A DNA stretch of 64,000 nt, taken from contig JAAMEZ010000028.1 in NCBI GenBank assembly GCA_013322215.1, positions 1-64,000 of the forward strand, written 5' to 3'. This DNA comes from Martinezella rhizogenes (lineage in GTDB: Bacteria > Pseudomonadota > Alphaproteobacteria > Rhizobiales > Rhizobiaceae). The translations under genes were made by a program, and so were the position numbers. Positions 1 through 8,806 of this stretch are shown piece by piece (position 1 is the first letter of the stretch; each line of letters starts with the position of its first letter). Under the pieces are notes generated by a model, which saw only the letters and a list, made by a program, of their open reading frames with translations, was not told where the DNA came from and ran no database searches.

Positions 1-1
1 G

Positions 2-181
2 GAGCGGGGCGAGGGCAAGAGCCGGCTGGTGGGCGATGTCGCCTATGGCGAAGTCTCCGAAGTCGCCGCCGCCATCACGCCGGTTCCGGGCGGTGTCGGT
101 CCGATGACGATCGCCATGCTGATGGCCAATACCGTCATCGCTGCCCATCGCTCAGCCGGCAAAAGGCCACCGAGGTTTTGA
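2..181 (+). CDS. folD: FolD C-terminus (partial, left edge)
   Basis: This is the last 59 codons of bifunctional methylenetetrahydrofolate dehydrogenase/methenyltetrahydrofolate cyclohydrolase, cut by the left edge. The visible part carries the FolD signature [11 protein letters not shown], preceded by a VGDV segment and followed by TIAMLMANT, ending at TGA 179-181. FolD interconverts CH2-THF, CH-THF and formyl-THF in the cytosol. It lies directly upstream of a GcvT-like gene and the dimethylamine monooxygenase genes, whose formaldehyde product can enter the THF pool as CH2-THF, so the placement looks functional. A second folD copy elsewhere in the genome is possible and cannot be judged from this window. 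Confidence 0.9.
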   Translation, partial: ERGEGKSRLVGDVAYGEVSEVAAAITPVPGGVGPMTIAMLMANTVIAAHRSAGKRPPRF

Positions 182-225
182 ACGAAATGCCGCCTGAAGA
201 GTCAAGAAAAACACCTCGGATCGGC

Positions 226-253
226 TTGCCAAGGCGTGAAAGACGATTATAGT
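226..253 (+). promoter_or_regulatory. Candidate sigma70-like promoter for dmmDABC
   Basis: TTGCCA at 226-231 and TATAGT at 248-253 are separated by 16 bp and lie 40 bp upstream of the dmmD start, in the only gap before the operon. The match is by eye. folD read-through could also supply transcription. Confidence 0.3.
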
Positions 254-293
254 CAGGAAATAAATATTCCATAGAAGAAAAAGAGGGAACGAA

Positions 294-1427
294 ATGGCAT
301 TATCATGGCGTTTCTCCGCCTTGGCGGACCGGCACCGTGCTCTCGGATCGAAACTCGAGGACTGGAGCGGCATGGGAACCGCCTGGACCTACGAGAAGGA
401 CATGTCGCAGGAGCATGTCGCGATCCGCACCAAGGCCGGGCTGATGGACGTTTCCGGCCTCAAGAAGGTGCATCTGGTCGGGCCGCACGCCATTGCCGTC
501 CTCGACTATATCACCACCCGCGACATGTCGAAGATCTATCCCGGCCGCTCGGTCTATGCTGCGATGCTCAACGAGCGCGGCTACTTCACCGACGACTGCA
601 TCGTCTACCGAACCGGTCCGAACTCATGGATGCTGGTGCATGGCTCGGGCTCCGGCCACGAGGAGGTGCTCAAGCAGGCGGCCGGCCGCAACTGCGCTGT
701 TCTCTTTGACGACGACCTGCACGATCTGTCGCTGCAAGGTCCGGTCGCTGTCGATTATCTTGCCAAATACGTGCCTGGCATCCGCGATCTCAAATATTTT
801 CATCACATGCAGACGACGCTGTTCGGCGCACCTGTCATGATCTCGCGCACCGGCTATACCGGCGAGCGCGGCTATGAGATCTTCGTACGTGGCCAGGATG
901 CGCCGATGGTCTGGGACCGCATCGTCGCAGAGGGCGAGGAGATGGGGATCATTCCCTGCTGCTTCAGCGTTCTCGACATGCTGCGCGTCGAAAGCTACCT
1001 GCTGTTTTATCCCTACGATAACTCGCAGATGTATCCTTTCGCCGACCAGCCGCCCGGCGACAGCCTGTGGGAGCTTGGCCTCGATTTCACCGTCAGCCCC
1101 GGCAAGACCGGTTTCCGCGGAGCCGAGGAACATGCACGCCTCAAGGGCAAGGAACGCTTCAAGATCTTCGGCATGCTGATCGATGCCGATAGTCCGGCCG
1201 ATCTCGGCGACGAGGTCTATGCCGACGGCAAAAAGGTCGGCGTCATCACCTGCCCTTGCTATTCGTCCTTGACGAAAAAATCGATGGCGATCGCCCGTCT
1301 CGACGTTGACAAGGCCGTTCAAGGCGCGAAGCTGGAGGTCCGCGGCAAGAGCCTCAAGGCGAGCGCGATTGCCCATACGCTGCCGTTCGACGATCCGGAA
1401 AAGAAGAAGAGGACGGCCATCGGCTAA
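294..1427 (+). CDS. dmmD: GcvT-like THF-dependent protein of the dimethylamine monooxygenase cluster
   Basis: A 377-residue member of the GcvT/aminomethyltransferase family. It shows the N-terminal EHVAIRTKAGLMDVSGL block (normally EH..VR..AGLFDVSHM in GcvT), the central SRTGYTGERGYEIFV motif near residue 190, and a C-terminal barrel domain beginning near residue 290. Family knowledge: GcvT modules bind tetrahydrofolate and accept one-carbon units. Next to dmmABC the likely role is capture of formaldehyde released from dimethylamine as CH2-THF. The ATG at 294 has a GAGGGA ribosome site and keeps the whole GcvT N-terminus. The next gene starts 10 bp downstream. The letter D follows the published dmmDABC gene order as I remember it; the exact reaction of this protein is inference. 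Confidence 0.8.
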   Translation: MALSWRFSALADRHRALGSKLEDWSGMGTAWTYEKDMSQEHVAIRTKAGLMDVSGLKKVHLVGPHAIAVLDYITTRDMSKIYPGRSVYAAMLNERGYFTDDCIVYRTGPNSWMLVHGSGSGHEEVLKQAAGRNCAVLFDDDLHDLSLQGPVAVDYLAKYVPGIRDLKYFHHMQTTLFGAPVMISRTGYTGERGYEIFVRGQDAPMVWDRIVAEGEEMGIIPCCFSVLDMLRVESYLLFYPYDNSQMYPFADQPPGDSLWELGLDFTVSPGKTGFRGAEEHARLKGKERFKIFGMLIDADSPADLGDEVYADGKKVGVITCPCYSSLTKKSMAIARLDVDKAVQGAKLEVRGKSLKASAIAHTLPFDDPEKKKRTAIG

Positions 1428-1437
1428 GGAGGCGCTC

Positions 1438-2043
1438 ATGCTTGTCGAAGGCATCAAGAGCCGACCGGTCTACAGGGGTCTCTCCATTCAGCCGCACGCC
1501 CGGCGGCATCTGTTTGCGCTGGAAGGCGAGGGGGCCAATGCCCTCCTCAACCAGAAGCCGGCGCTCGATGATGCGGTCCTGTCGCGCAGCGAAATCCTTT
1601 ATGTCGCGCGTGGCTCGCAGGGCAAGGGTCACGACGAGAGCCTGCGCAGGCTCGGCGCCGACATGTTCTTCACGGCGCCGACGATTGCGACATTGCTTTT
1701 CCGCCTGAAAGGCTCGCTTGCAACGGCGCATATGGGCACGCGGCTTTATATCGCCGGCACGGAAGGCTTCATCGGCCAGGCAATGATGGTGGCGCTCGAC
1801 TACGGCATGGATCATGCCTCGATTATCACGGAACATCGCGGATCGCTGTCCCGTCGCGTGCAATGCGTCCACTGCAAGGGCATCACCGACGATGTCACGC
1901 ATAGTCCTTTCGCCTGCGGCCATTGCGGGCTTCCGCTATTGGTGCGCGACCACTACTCGCGCCGTCTTGGCGCCTTCCAGGGCGTCAACATCGATGCGGA
2001 AGAGCCGGGTACTGCGCCCGATCCAGAGGAGTTGTTCCTGTGA
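1438..2043 (+). CDS. dmmA: Dimethylamine monooxygenase subunit DmmA (zinc-ribbon-like)
   Basis: A 201-residue protein matching the small subunit of the haem-dependent dimethylamine monooxygenase by position and content. Four cysteines form a probable metal-binding pair, CVHC at 143-146 and CGHC at 160-163, near the C-terminus. The N-terminal two thirds read as a small alpha/beta domain without a catalytic motif I recognise. Start ATG 1438 sits behind a near-perfect AAGGAGG. The stop overlaps the GTG start of the next gene by 4 bases, implying translational coupling with the reductase subunit. I assign it from the D-A-B-C gene order and the cysteine ribbon; on its own the sequence would be called hypothetical. 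Confidence 0.72.
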   Translation: MLVEGIKSRPVYRGLSIQPHARRHLFALEGEGANALLNQKPALDDAVLSRSEILYVARGSQGKGHDESLRRLGADMFFTAPTIATLLFRLKGSLATAHMGTRLYIAGTEGFIGQAMMVALDYGMDHASIITEHRGSLSRRVQCVHCKGITDDVTHSPFACGHCGLPLLVRDHYSRRLGAFQGVNIDAEEPGTAPDPEELFL

Positions 2044-3005
2044 GCGGTGGTACGCAAATTCCGGTCCGCGTTGCGAAGGTGACTCCCATTGCTGAGCGCA
2101 TCAAGCGTTTTCGCTTCGAGCGTCTCGACGGCAAGCCGATGCCGTATTTCTCCGGTGGCGCACATGTGATCGTCTCGATGAACGACGAAGGGCATATGAG
2201 GCGCAATGCCTATTCCTTGATGTCGCCGCCGCATGATTGTTCGGCTTATGAGATCAGCGTACTGCGCGTCGAGGATTCACGCGGCGGCTCCGCCTTCATG
2301 CATGAGAAGGTGAGGGAGGGCGACGAGCTCAAGGTCAGCTATCCCGTCAATCTCTTCCAGCCGGACTGGCGCGGGCGCAAGCATCTCCTGATTGCCGGCG
2401 GCATCGGCATCACCCCTTTCATCGCGATGATGCAGCAGTTCTCGCGCGAGGGCGCGAATTTCGAGTTGCATTATGCCGTGCGTTCGCTTGATCGCGGCGC
2501 CTATTGCCGCGAGCTTGTCGAGCAATATGGCCAGCAGCGGGTGAAGATCTATTGCGATGCCGATCGTAATTTCATGCCCGTCGCCCGCCTGCTTGAAAGC
2601 CAGCCGCTCGGCACGCATCTCTATGTCTGCGGCCCGGCCGGCATGATCGATGGCGTATTGAAAACGGGCATCGAGGCCGGCTGGCCGGAACAGAACCTGC
2701 ATTCCGAGCGCTTTCTGTCGTCGCAGCCCGGCAAACCCTTCTCCGTCACGCTGACGCGGTCGGGCAAGACCGTTCATGTCGGCCATCACGAAAGCATGCT
2801 GGAGGCGATCGAGGCTGCCGGCATCGATGCGCCCTTCCTCTGTCGCGGCGGCGCCTGCGGGCAGTGCGAGACGGGTGTCGCGGCCTGCGATGGCAAGCTT
2901 CTGCACAACGACGTCTATCTGACCGACGAAGAAAAGGCTTCCGGCCGAAAGGTCATGATCTGCGTTTCCCGTTTCGAAGGAAGCGCATTGCATCTCGATC
3001 TTTAG
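2040..3005 (+). CDS. dmmB: Dimethylamine monooxygenase reductase subunit DmmB (flavin/NAD/2Fe-2S)
   Basis: A 321-residue phthalate-dioxygenase-reductase/VanB-type electron donor. The flavin motif RNAYSL lies near residue 55, the nucleotide-binding GGIGITPF near 118, and a C-terminal plant-type 2Fe-2S ferredoxin domain has Cys268, Cys273, Cys276 and Cys308 (CRGGACGQC...C). It should move electrons from NAD(P)H to the haem subunit. The GTG at 2040 overlaps the dmmA stop (GTGA) and has GAGGAG 8 bases upstream. An earlier in-frame ATG at 1923 lies well inside dmmA and would add a low-complexity leader, so I rejected it. The neighbouring DUF3445 protein is the probable redox partner. Confidence 0.85.
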   Translation: MSGGTQIPVRVAKVTPIAERIKRFRFERLDGKPMPYFSGGAHVIVSMNDEGHMRRNAYSLMSPPHDCSAYEISVLRVEDSRGGSAFMHEKVREGDELKVSYPVNLFQPDWRGRKHLLIAGGIGITPFIAMMQQFSREGANFELHYAVRSLDRGAYCRELVEQYGQQRVKIYCDADRNFMPVARLLESQPLGTHLYVCGPAGMIDGVLKTGIEAGWPEQNLHSERFLSSQPGKPFSVTLTRSGKTVHVGHHESMLEAIEAAGIDAPFLCRGGACGQCETGVAACDGKLLHNDVYLTDEEKASGRKVMICVSRFEGSALHLDL

Positions 3006-3034
3006 GCTTCAGGCCGATACTCAGGAGAACGGAC

Positions 3035-4075
3035 ATGGCAATCGCCTTCAAGAATGAAACATTCCGGGACGATTTCAGCTATCGCAACAGTCCGGAAAAT
3101 ATCCGGCGCTTTCCGTTCCCCTTCGATCGCGACGAATACATGTATTCCGTCAACATGGAACCGCATGTGAAGGGGCAGCCGAATACGGTCTTCGAAAGTC
3201 TCATCGACGTCGATGAGCACTATGTCGCCGAGATGCACGACCGGGCTCTGGTGCTGAAGGAGGATCCCTTACGCTATCAGGCGCTGCCGCACATGATGAC
3301 GGCGCAATGGGATACGCTGGAACTCTTGATGGAGGAGCAGGCAGCCGGCTATCCCGAGCATTTCACGCTCACCAAGAACGGTGACCAGTGGCGCTGGATC
3401 AACCGTCCCCTTGGCATCGACGACACCTTCACCTTCGGTGATGCGTCGACGCTGCCCTACGAACCCTTCGAATACATCACCCGCCAGGCACAGGGCGATT
3501 TCTGCATCGTCGACCAGCGCGACAGCAATCTCTGGATGGATGCCGGCATGGTCACGACCCAGGCCGACTGGTCGCTCGATTTCGACATCGGTATGAACTT
3601 CATGGAATGGCACGGGCCGGTGCCGCTCGCCCACCAGATCGGCGTCTTCGACCGTGCCTTGAAATTCCTCCTGAACCTGCAGCTGGGCAAGCCGACACGC
3701 CGGTTCAACTGGACGATGACGATCAATCCGCGCCTCGATACCAGCCCCGAAAACTATCCGAAATGGGGTCCGGATCGCGCTACGGTGACGCCTGAGAATG
3801 TCGGCGAAAAGGTGCATCTTCGCGTTGAGTTGCAGAGCCTGTGGCGCCTGCCGCGTTCCAACGCCATCCTGTTTGTCATCCGCTGCTACCTGATGAACAT
3901 GGATGAACTCGTCACCGTACCGAAATGGGCGCGCCGCTTCCCGCGTGTGCTGAAAACCCTGCCGCCGGAACTCATCGACTACAAGGGCCTGACACGGTTC
4001 CGACAGACCACGATCGACTGGCTTTCGAAATATGACGACGGCGCCCCGACCAGTCCCGGCATTTTCCCGGATTGA
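3035..4075 (+). CDS. dmmC: Haem-dependent oxidative N-demethylase (DUF3445), DmmC
   Basis: A 346-residue protein of the haem-dependent oxidative N-demethylase (DUF3445) family, the catalytic component of dimethylamine monooxygenase, which converts DMA, O2 and reductant to monomethylamine and formaldehyde. Recognition rests on the family-like N-terminal segment with FPFPFDRDEYMYSVNMEP, the conserved RWINRPLG stretch near residue 112 and the aromatic, arginine-rich C-terminal half with VELQSLWRLPRSNAILFVIR. No signal peptide or membrane segment is visible. Start ATG 3035 follows CAGGAG 29 bases after the dmmB stop. The gene closes the dmmDABC block, and tmm begins 68 bp later in the same direction. 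Confidence 0.82.
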   Translation: MAIAFKNETFRDDFSYRNSPENIRRFPFPFDRDEYMYSVNMEPHVKGQPNTVFESLIDVDEHYVAEMHDRALVLKEDPLRYQALPHMMTAQWDTLELLMEEQAAGYPEHFTLTKNGDQWRWINRPLGIDDTFTFGDASTLPYEPFEYITRQAQGDFCIVDQRDSNLWMDAGMVTTQADWSLDFDIGMNFMEWHGPVPLAHQIGVFDRALKFLLNLQLGKPTRRFNWTMTINPRLDTSPENYPKWGPDRATVTPENVGEKVHLRVELQSLWRLPRSNAILFVIRCYLMNMDELVTVPKWARRFPRVLKTLPPELIDYKGLTRFRQTTIDWLSKYDDGAPTSPGIFPD

Positions 4076-4143
4076 TGCCGGGCACCACGCCAAACGACCG
4101 CATGCCATAAGAATATCGATACAATCGAGAAGGGGAATGCCAC

Positions 4144-5481
4144 ATGACACGAGTTGCCGTTATCGGTGCCGGCCCTTCGGGCCTTGCCCAGTTGAGGGCC
4201 TTTCAATCGGCCGCAAAGAAGGGTGCTGATATCCCGGAAGTCGTCTGCTTCGAAAAGCAGGCGGATTGGGGCGGCCTTTGGAACTATACCTGGCGCACGG
4301 GCCTTGATGAATATGGCGAACCCGTCCATGGCAGCATGTATCGCTATCTCTGGTCGAACGGCCCGAAGGAATGCCTGGAATTCGCCGACTATTCCTTCGA
4401 GGAGCATTTCGGCAAGCCGATCGCCTCCTATCCGCCGCGCGCCGTGCTCTGGGACTATATCAAGGGCCGCGTCGAAAAGGCCGATGTGCGCAAATGGGTA
4501 CGCTTCAGCACGCCGGTGCGCATGGTGCGCTTCGATGAAGGGACGAAGAAGTTCACGGTGACGGCGCATGATCGCACCCAGGACCGGATGTATGACGAGG
4601 TGTTCGATTATGTCGTCGTTGCCTCGGGTCACTTCTCGACGCCGAACGTGCCCTATTTCGAGGGGGTGAAGACCTTCAACGGCCGCGTGCTGCATGCGCA
4701 TGATTTCCGCGATGCGCTGGAGTTCAAGGGCAAGGACGTGCTGCTCGTCGGCCGCAGCTATTCGGCCGAGGATATCGGCTCGCAATGCTGGAAATACGGG
4801 GCGAAATCCGTAACGACGAGCTATCGCTCGAAGCCGATGGGTTTCAAATGGCCTTCCAATTTCGAGGAGCGGCCGCTGCTGACGCGGCTTGAAAACAAGA
4901 CGGCATATTTTGCTGACGGGTCGTCGAAGGAGGTCGACGCACTGATCCTGTGCACCGGTTATCAGCATCACTTTCCGTTCATGCCGGATGATCTGCGCCT
5001 GAAGACGGCCAATCGCCTCTGGGCCGACCACCTCTACAAGGGCGTGATTTTCGACGGGAACCCACAGCTCTTCTATATCGGCATGCAGGATCAGTTCTAC
5101 ACCTTCAACATGTTCGACGTGCAGGCCTGGTGGGCGCGCGATGTCATCATGGGCCGCATCAAGCTGCCGTCGGAAGCAGAGCTGCAGGCGAACTTCGACA
5201 AGTGGCGCGCCCGCGAGGAGACACTCGAGGATGCCGAGCAGATGATCTGGTATCAGGGCGACTATGTGAAGGAGCTGCTCGCCGAGACGGACTATCCAAG
5301 CTTCGATATTGAAGGCACCAACCAGACCTTTATGGAATGGGAGCATCACAAGGCGGAAAACATCATGGGCTTCCGCGACCATGCCTACCGTTCGCTGATG
5401 ACCGGCACCATGTCGCCGACACATCACACACCCTGGGTCGACGCGCTTGACGATTCGATGGAGGAATATCTGCGCAATTGA
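4144..5481 (+). CDS. tmm: Trimethylamine monooxygenase (bacterial FMO)
   Basis: A 445-residue bacterial flavin-containing monooxygenase that should oxidise trimethylamine to TMAO using NADPH and O2. Visible features are the FAD-binding GAGPSG at residues 8-13, the FMO signature [11 protein letters not shown] near 178-188, a second dinucleotide site [11 protein letters not shown] near 200, and the conserved C-terminal region [17 protein letters not shown]. From memory, long stretches match characterised Tmm proteins of marine alphaproteobacteria and Methylophaga (for example KPIASYPPR and HFSTPNVP), well beyond generic FMO similarity. Start ATG 4144 is preceded by GAAGGGGAA. A strong hairpin terminator follows the stop. 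Confidence 0.93.
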   Translation: MTRVAVIGAGPSGLAQLRAFQSAAKKGADIPEVVCFEKQADWGGLWNYTWRTGLDEYGEPVHGSMYRYLWSNGPKECLEFADYSFEEHFGKPIASYPPRAVLWDYIKGRVEKADVRKWVRFSTPVRMVRFDEGTKKFTVTAHDRTQDRMYDEVFDYVVVASGHFSTPNVPYFEGVKTFNGRVLHAHDFRDALEFKGKDVLLVGRSYSAEDIGSQCWKYGAKSVTTSYRSKPMGFKWPSNFEERPLLTRLENKTAYFADGSSKEVDALILCTGYQHHFPFMPDDLRLKTANRLWADHLYKGVIFDGNPQLFYIGMQDQFYTFNMFDVQAWWARDVIMGRIKLPSEAELQANFDKWRAREETLEDAEQMIWYQGDYVKELLAETDYPSFDIEGTNQTFMEWEHHKAENIMGFRDHAYRSLMTGTMSPTHHTPWVDALDDSMEEYLRN

Positions 5482-5504
5482 TCTGCGGTCATTTCCCCAC
5501 CTAA

Positions 5505-5544
5505 CCGGCAAGGGAGGCGAAGCGCAGCCCTTGCCGGCTCTTTT
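5505..5544 (+). terminator. Rho-independent terminator after tmm
   Basis: A perfect 10-bp stem, CCGGCAAGGG at 5505-5514 and CCCTTGCCGG at 5528-5537, has a 13-base loop and is followed by GCTCTTTTG. It closes the dmmDABC-tmm unit. Confidence 0.75.
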
Positions 5545-5589
5545 GTGCGTTGAGACGAAACGAGTTCATCCGCAACCTTCTCTTCGGGC

Positions 5590-6198
5590 ATGGCATCCAT
5601 GGATTTCCAGACAAGCGTTCTCGGCCGCATGGCCGGTTTCCTTTATCGCTGCCGGGCAGACGAAAACTATACGATGCTCGAAATGACCGATGGCATTGAG
5701 CGCATCTTCGGCTATCCCGCCGACGAGATTATCGGTAACAGCACGCGAACCTTTACCTCGATCATGCACGAGGACGACATTCCGCTCATGGATGAGCTCG
5801 TCGGCAAGGCGCTGGAAGCCCGCACGGACTGGACGATGGAATATCGAATTCGCCACCGCGACGGACACCTTATCTGGGTGACGGAGACCGGCGGCGGTGT
5901 CTGGGACGAGGCCGGCGAGCTGCTCTATCTCGAGGGCAGCATCCTGAACGTCGAATCCCTTTATCAGCGCCTTGACGAACAGACCGCGGGCATGCGGGTC
6001 ACGGCATCCAAGACGAACGAGATCCTGCAGTCGCTGCGCTATTTGAAGCTACTTGCCGTCAATGCCGGCATCGAGGCGGCGAGAGCCGGAACGGCCGGAT
6101 CGGGCTTTGCCGTATTGGCGGCGGAGATGCGCACGCTCGCGAACTCCTCGGAAGAGGCCGCACGCGCGATTTCGAGCGCGCAGCGAAAAGCGGATTAG
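5590..6198 (+). CDS. PAS sensor with truncated methyl-accepting (MCP-tip) domain
   Basis: A 202-residue soluble protein with two parts. Residues 15-120 form a PAS_3-type domain (GIERIFGYPADEIIG, then HRDGHLIWVTETGGGVWDE), a fold that often binds flavin, haem or small ligands. Residues 145-198 match only the hairpin tip of the chemoreceptor signalling domain, with LAVNAGIEAARAGTAGSGFAVLAAEMRTLA, the CheA/CheW contact region. There is no membrane segment and no methylation helices. Such short PAS-MCP proteins occur in rhizobia; the output is unknown to me. ATG 5599 (second Met) is an alternative start. Its TAG overlaps the TAA of convergent tdm by two bases. Confidence 0.7.
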   Translation: MASMDFQTSVLGRMAGFLYRCRADENYTMLEMTDGIERIFGYPADEIIGNSTRTFTSIMHEDDIPLMDELVGKALEARTDWTMEYRIRHRDGHLIWVTETGGGVWDEAGELLYLEGSILNVESLYQRLDEQTAGMRVTASKTNEILQSLRYLKLLAVNAGIEAARAGTAGSGFAVLAAEMRTLANSSEEAARAISSAQRKAD

Positions 6199-8564
6199 GA
6201 ACGCGGCCGCGTCTTCTGCGGATCGTAGTGGGAAAGCGGTACGATGACGGCCGGAAGTCGCTTCTGCTGACCGTCGAGCTTGCCGATCTCGACCCTGGTG
6301 CCAACAGCGGCATGCGTGACGTCGACGCGGGCAAGCGCGATGGTCTTGCCGAGTATCGGCGACCGTGTGGCGCTGGTAATCACGCCGATCTGCGCGCGGC
6401 CGATATGGATGCAGTCGCCATGCCCAACGGTTTCGTTCGCCTCGATATCGAGGCCAACCATTAGGTGTCGCGGATTTTCCTTGCGCCGCACCAAGGCGTC
6501 ACGGCCGATGAAGTCATCCTGCTTGGACTTCAATGGCACAGTGAAGCCGATGCCGGCCTCGAAAGGATCGGTCTGATCGTCGAATTCATGATGGGCAAAG
6601 ACCAGGCCTGCCTCGATGCGGACCATGTCCAGCGCCTCCAGGCCCATCGGCTTCAGCCCATAGGGCTCGCCGGCTTTCCAGACGGCGTCGAAGACGGTTG
6701 CCGCATCCTTCGGATGGCAGAAGATTTCATAACCGAGCTCGCCCGTATAGCCAGTGCGAGAGACGACGACCGGCGCCCCCTCGAAGTGGCCGATACGGCC
6801 GACGGCGAAGCGGAACCATTCGAGCTCGCCGATCGTGGACTGGCGCGGCGCCGTCCAGATGATCTCCTTGAGGATATCGCGGCTCTTCGGGCCTTGCAGG
6901 GCAATATTGTGCATCTGGTCGGTGGAAGAGCGGACCCAGGCCTTGAAGCCCTTCTTCTCGGCCTGCTCGCGCAGCCAGATGCCGCTATAGTCGTCACCGC
7001 CGATCCAGCGGAAGTTCTTGTCGCCGAGACGAAACAGCGTGCCGTCGTCGATCATGCCGCCATGTTCGTAGCACATGGCGGAATAGACGACCTGGCCGGT
7101 CGATAGCTTGCGCACGTCGCGCGTCAGGCAATATTGCAGCAATTCCTCCGCATCCGGCCCCGTCACCTCGAACTTGCGCAGCGGCGAAAGGTCGATGACC
7201 ACGGCGCGTTCGCGACAGGCCCAATATTCCTCGACCGGTCCTTCCGAGGAGAAGCGGTTCGGCAGCCAGAAGCCGCGATATTCGGTGTAATCGCGCGTCA
7301 TGGCGGAGAGGTGTGGGTGGAACGCGGTTTCCCGCGTCAATTCGGGGTCGGCGTCAGGGGTCATGCGATAAGCCACCGCTCGTGTGAATTTCTCTTTGCC
7401 GGAAAAGGTGCGCACATGGATATCGGTCGGGTCCCAGCCATTGGCCGCATCGATGTCATCGGGGCAAGAGGAGGAAACGCAGACCAGATCCGTCAGCGCG
7501 CGCATCAGGACGTAATCGCCGGGTCTCGACCAGGGTTCATCGAGATAGAGCTGATTATTGTGATCGACATTGGTGTTGTAGAAGTAGTTGAGCGCCTCCC
7601 AGCCCTTGCGGCCGGCAATGCCATAAGGTGCGAGCGCCGCGTTGAAATTGTCGGTGCAGTTGACGTGGCCGGGATAGCCCATGTCGTCGTAATAGCGCGA
7701 ATTGCAGGCCGTTGCGAAGGCGTCGTGGCGGCCAACCGTGTCCTGCACGATTTCCACCAGCGGCTCGAAATCGCGGTCGAACGCCTTGGACGGCAGGCCG
7801 GGAGCTGGATAGCTGCGACCAAGAAGGGTGCGGGTCACTGTGGAATCGAGCGCAAGATCGAGGCCCTTGTCGACCTTACGGGCGGAAAAGGCCTGAAAAT
7901 CGGTGCATTGCCGGCCGTAGACATCGATAATCTGGATATATTCGCCGGCGCGGACGAAATAGGCGGAGGCGGTCGCCGCCTTGATGCGAATGTCCTCGAT
8001 CGGATCGGCGAGCGGTTCGGGCAGCGCGGAGGCATAGTCGCGCAGGATCGTCGTGCGGCGTATCCTGACCTCGATGGGCGTTGCCGTGTCCTGCGCCTCG
8101 GGCGACATGGCCGTTCCAGGTGCACAAGCGACAAGCAGGCCCTTGGTCGCGATGGTGAATTCCGCCATGTTGCCCGCTGGCGACGATGTTCCGAAGAGGC
8201 GAAGTGCTGCCGCGGACGCTAGATCGGCCCCGCGACGTTCCAGCGCCGTCCTGACGCGAGCAGCGCTTTCATCGCTTGAGGAAAGAATGGTTTTCAGACC
8301 TGTCGCTTCGCCGGTGAATGCAGAACCCAGGCCAGCGGATTGAAAGCGGCCCTTTTCGTCGATGAAGGTGAGCTCACAGACCTGGCCACCCTCGCTGTCT
8401 GTCAGCGTAATGCGATCGCCGGGCTCGACGCGTACGACCAGCGAGCCGCCGCCCTTGCAGCGATAACGCTCGGTATCTTGCGGCAGGGCTGGAATGCCCG
8501 GATAGCGCACAATGCTCGCCGAAATCGGCCGTATTCCGGCTATTGGCGGGTGGAGATCTCGCAT
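6195..8564 (-). CDS. tdm: Trimethylamine N-oxide demethylase (DUF1989-GcvT fusion)
   Basis: A 789-residue two-module enzyme. The N-terminal 400 residues carry the DUF1989/urea-carboxylase-associated fold, with conserved cysteines in GHVNCTDN and VSSSCPDD that plausibly hold zinc. Residues from about 420 to the end are a GcvT-type THF-binding domain (VVIDLSPLRKFEVTGP, then SRTGYTGELGYEIF). This exact architecture and length is that of Tdm, which splits TMAO into dimethylamine and formaldehyde, the THF domain capturing the formaldehyde. Start ATG is at 8564; a TTG immediately upstream in frame is possible. It is convergent with the dmm-tmm unit and divergent from the permease at 8807, completing the TMA to DMA step. 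Confidence 0.9.
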   Translation of the reverse strand: MRDLHPPIAGIRPISASIVRYPGIPALPQDTERYRCKGGGSLVVRVEPGDRITLTDSEGGQVCELTFIDEKGRFQSAGLGSAFTGEATGLKTILSSSDESAARVRTALERRGADLASAAALRLFGTSSPAGNMAEFTIATKGLLVACAPGTAMSPEAQDTATPIEVRIRRTTILRDYASALPEPLADPIEDIRIKAATASAYFVRAGEYIQIIDVYGRQCTDFQAFSARKVDKGLDLALDSTVTRTLLGRSYPAPGLPSKAFDRDFEPLVEIVQDTVGRHDAFATACNSRYYDDMGYPGHVNCTDNFNAALAPYGIAGRKGWEALNYFYNTNVDHNNQLYLDEPWSRPGDYVLMRALTDLVCVSSSCPDDIDAANGWDPTDIHVRTFSGKEKFTRAVAYRMTPDADPELTRETAFHPHLSAMTRDYTEYRGFWLPNRFSSEGPVEEYWACRERAVVIDLSPLRKFEVTGPDAEELLQYCLTRDVRKLSTGQVVYSAMCYEHGGMIDDGTLFRLGDKNFRWIGGDDYSGIWLREQAEKKGFKAWVRSSTDQMHNIALQGPKSRDILKEIIWTAPRQSTIGELEWFRFAVGRIGHFEGAPVVVSRTGYTGELGYEIFCHPKDAATVFDAVWKAGEPYGLKPMGLEALDMVRIEAGLVFAHHEFDDQTDPFEAGIGFTVPLKSKQDDFIGRDALVRRKENPRHLMVGLDIEANETVGHGDCIHIGRAQIGVITSATRSPILGKTIALARVDVTHAAVGTRVEIGKLDGQQKRLPAVIVPLSHYDPQKTRPRS

Positions 8565-8641
8565 CAAGCCCTCTCGGGAATTGCAGTGCGTTTGAACACT
8601 GGAATCATGCTGACAAAATGCCGTCCGAAAGTAAAGGGATA

Positions 8642-8669
8642 TTGACTAAAAAGAAAATATCTTCACTAT
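8642..8669 (+). promoter_or_regulatory. Candidate promoter for the APC permease
   Basis: TTGACT at 8642-8647 and CACTAT at 8664-8669 have 16-bp spacing inside the 242-bp divergent region between tdm and the permease. A start near 8676 would leave a leader of about 130 bases. The -10 match is weak. Confidence 0.3.
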
Positions 8670-8806
8670 GCATAAAGGGCATGCATCTGGAACCCGCGCA
8701 CAGACTCGGCTCATGAAAACCTCCAGCAAGCCCCGCAATGCCATGGGAGGCACGTTCAGGGAGACGTACAAAGATACGTCCGGAACAAAGATGGGGAATA
8801 TCACTA

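Noticed and set aside
3979..5511. Long minus-strand frame opposite tmm
   Set aside because: It lies wholly opposite a well-recognised gene, has no family motif and shows the His/Arg-rich composition of GC-rich antisense frames.
7134..8222. 362-residue plus-strand frame opposite tdm
   Set aside because: The opposite-strand Tdm architecture is unambiguous.
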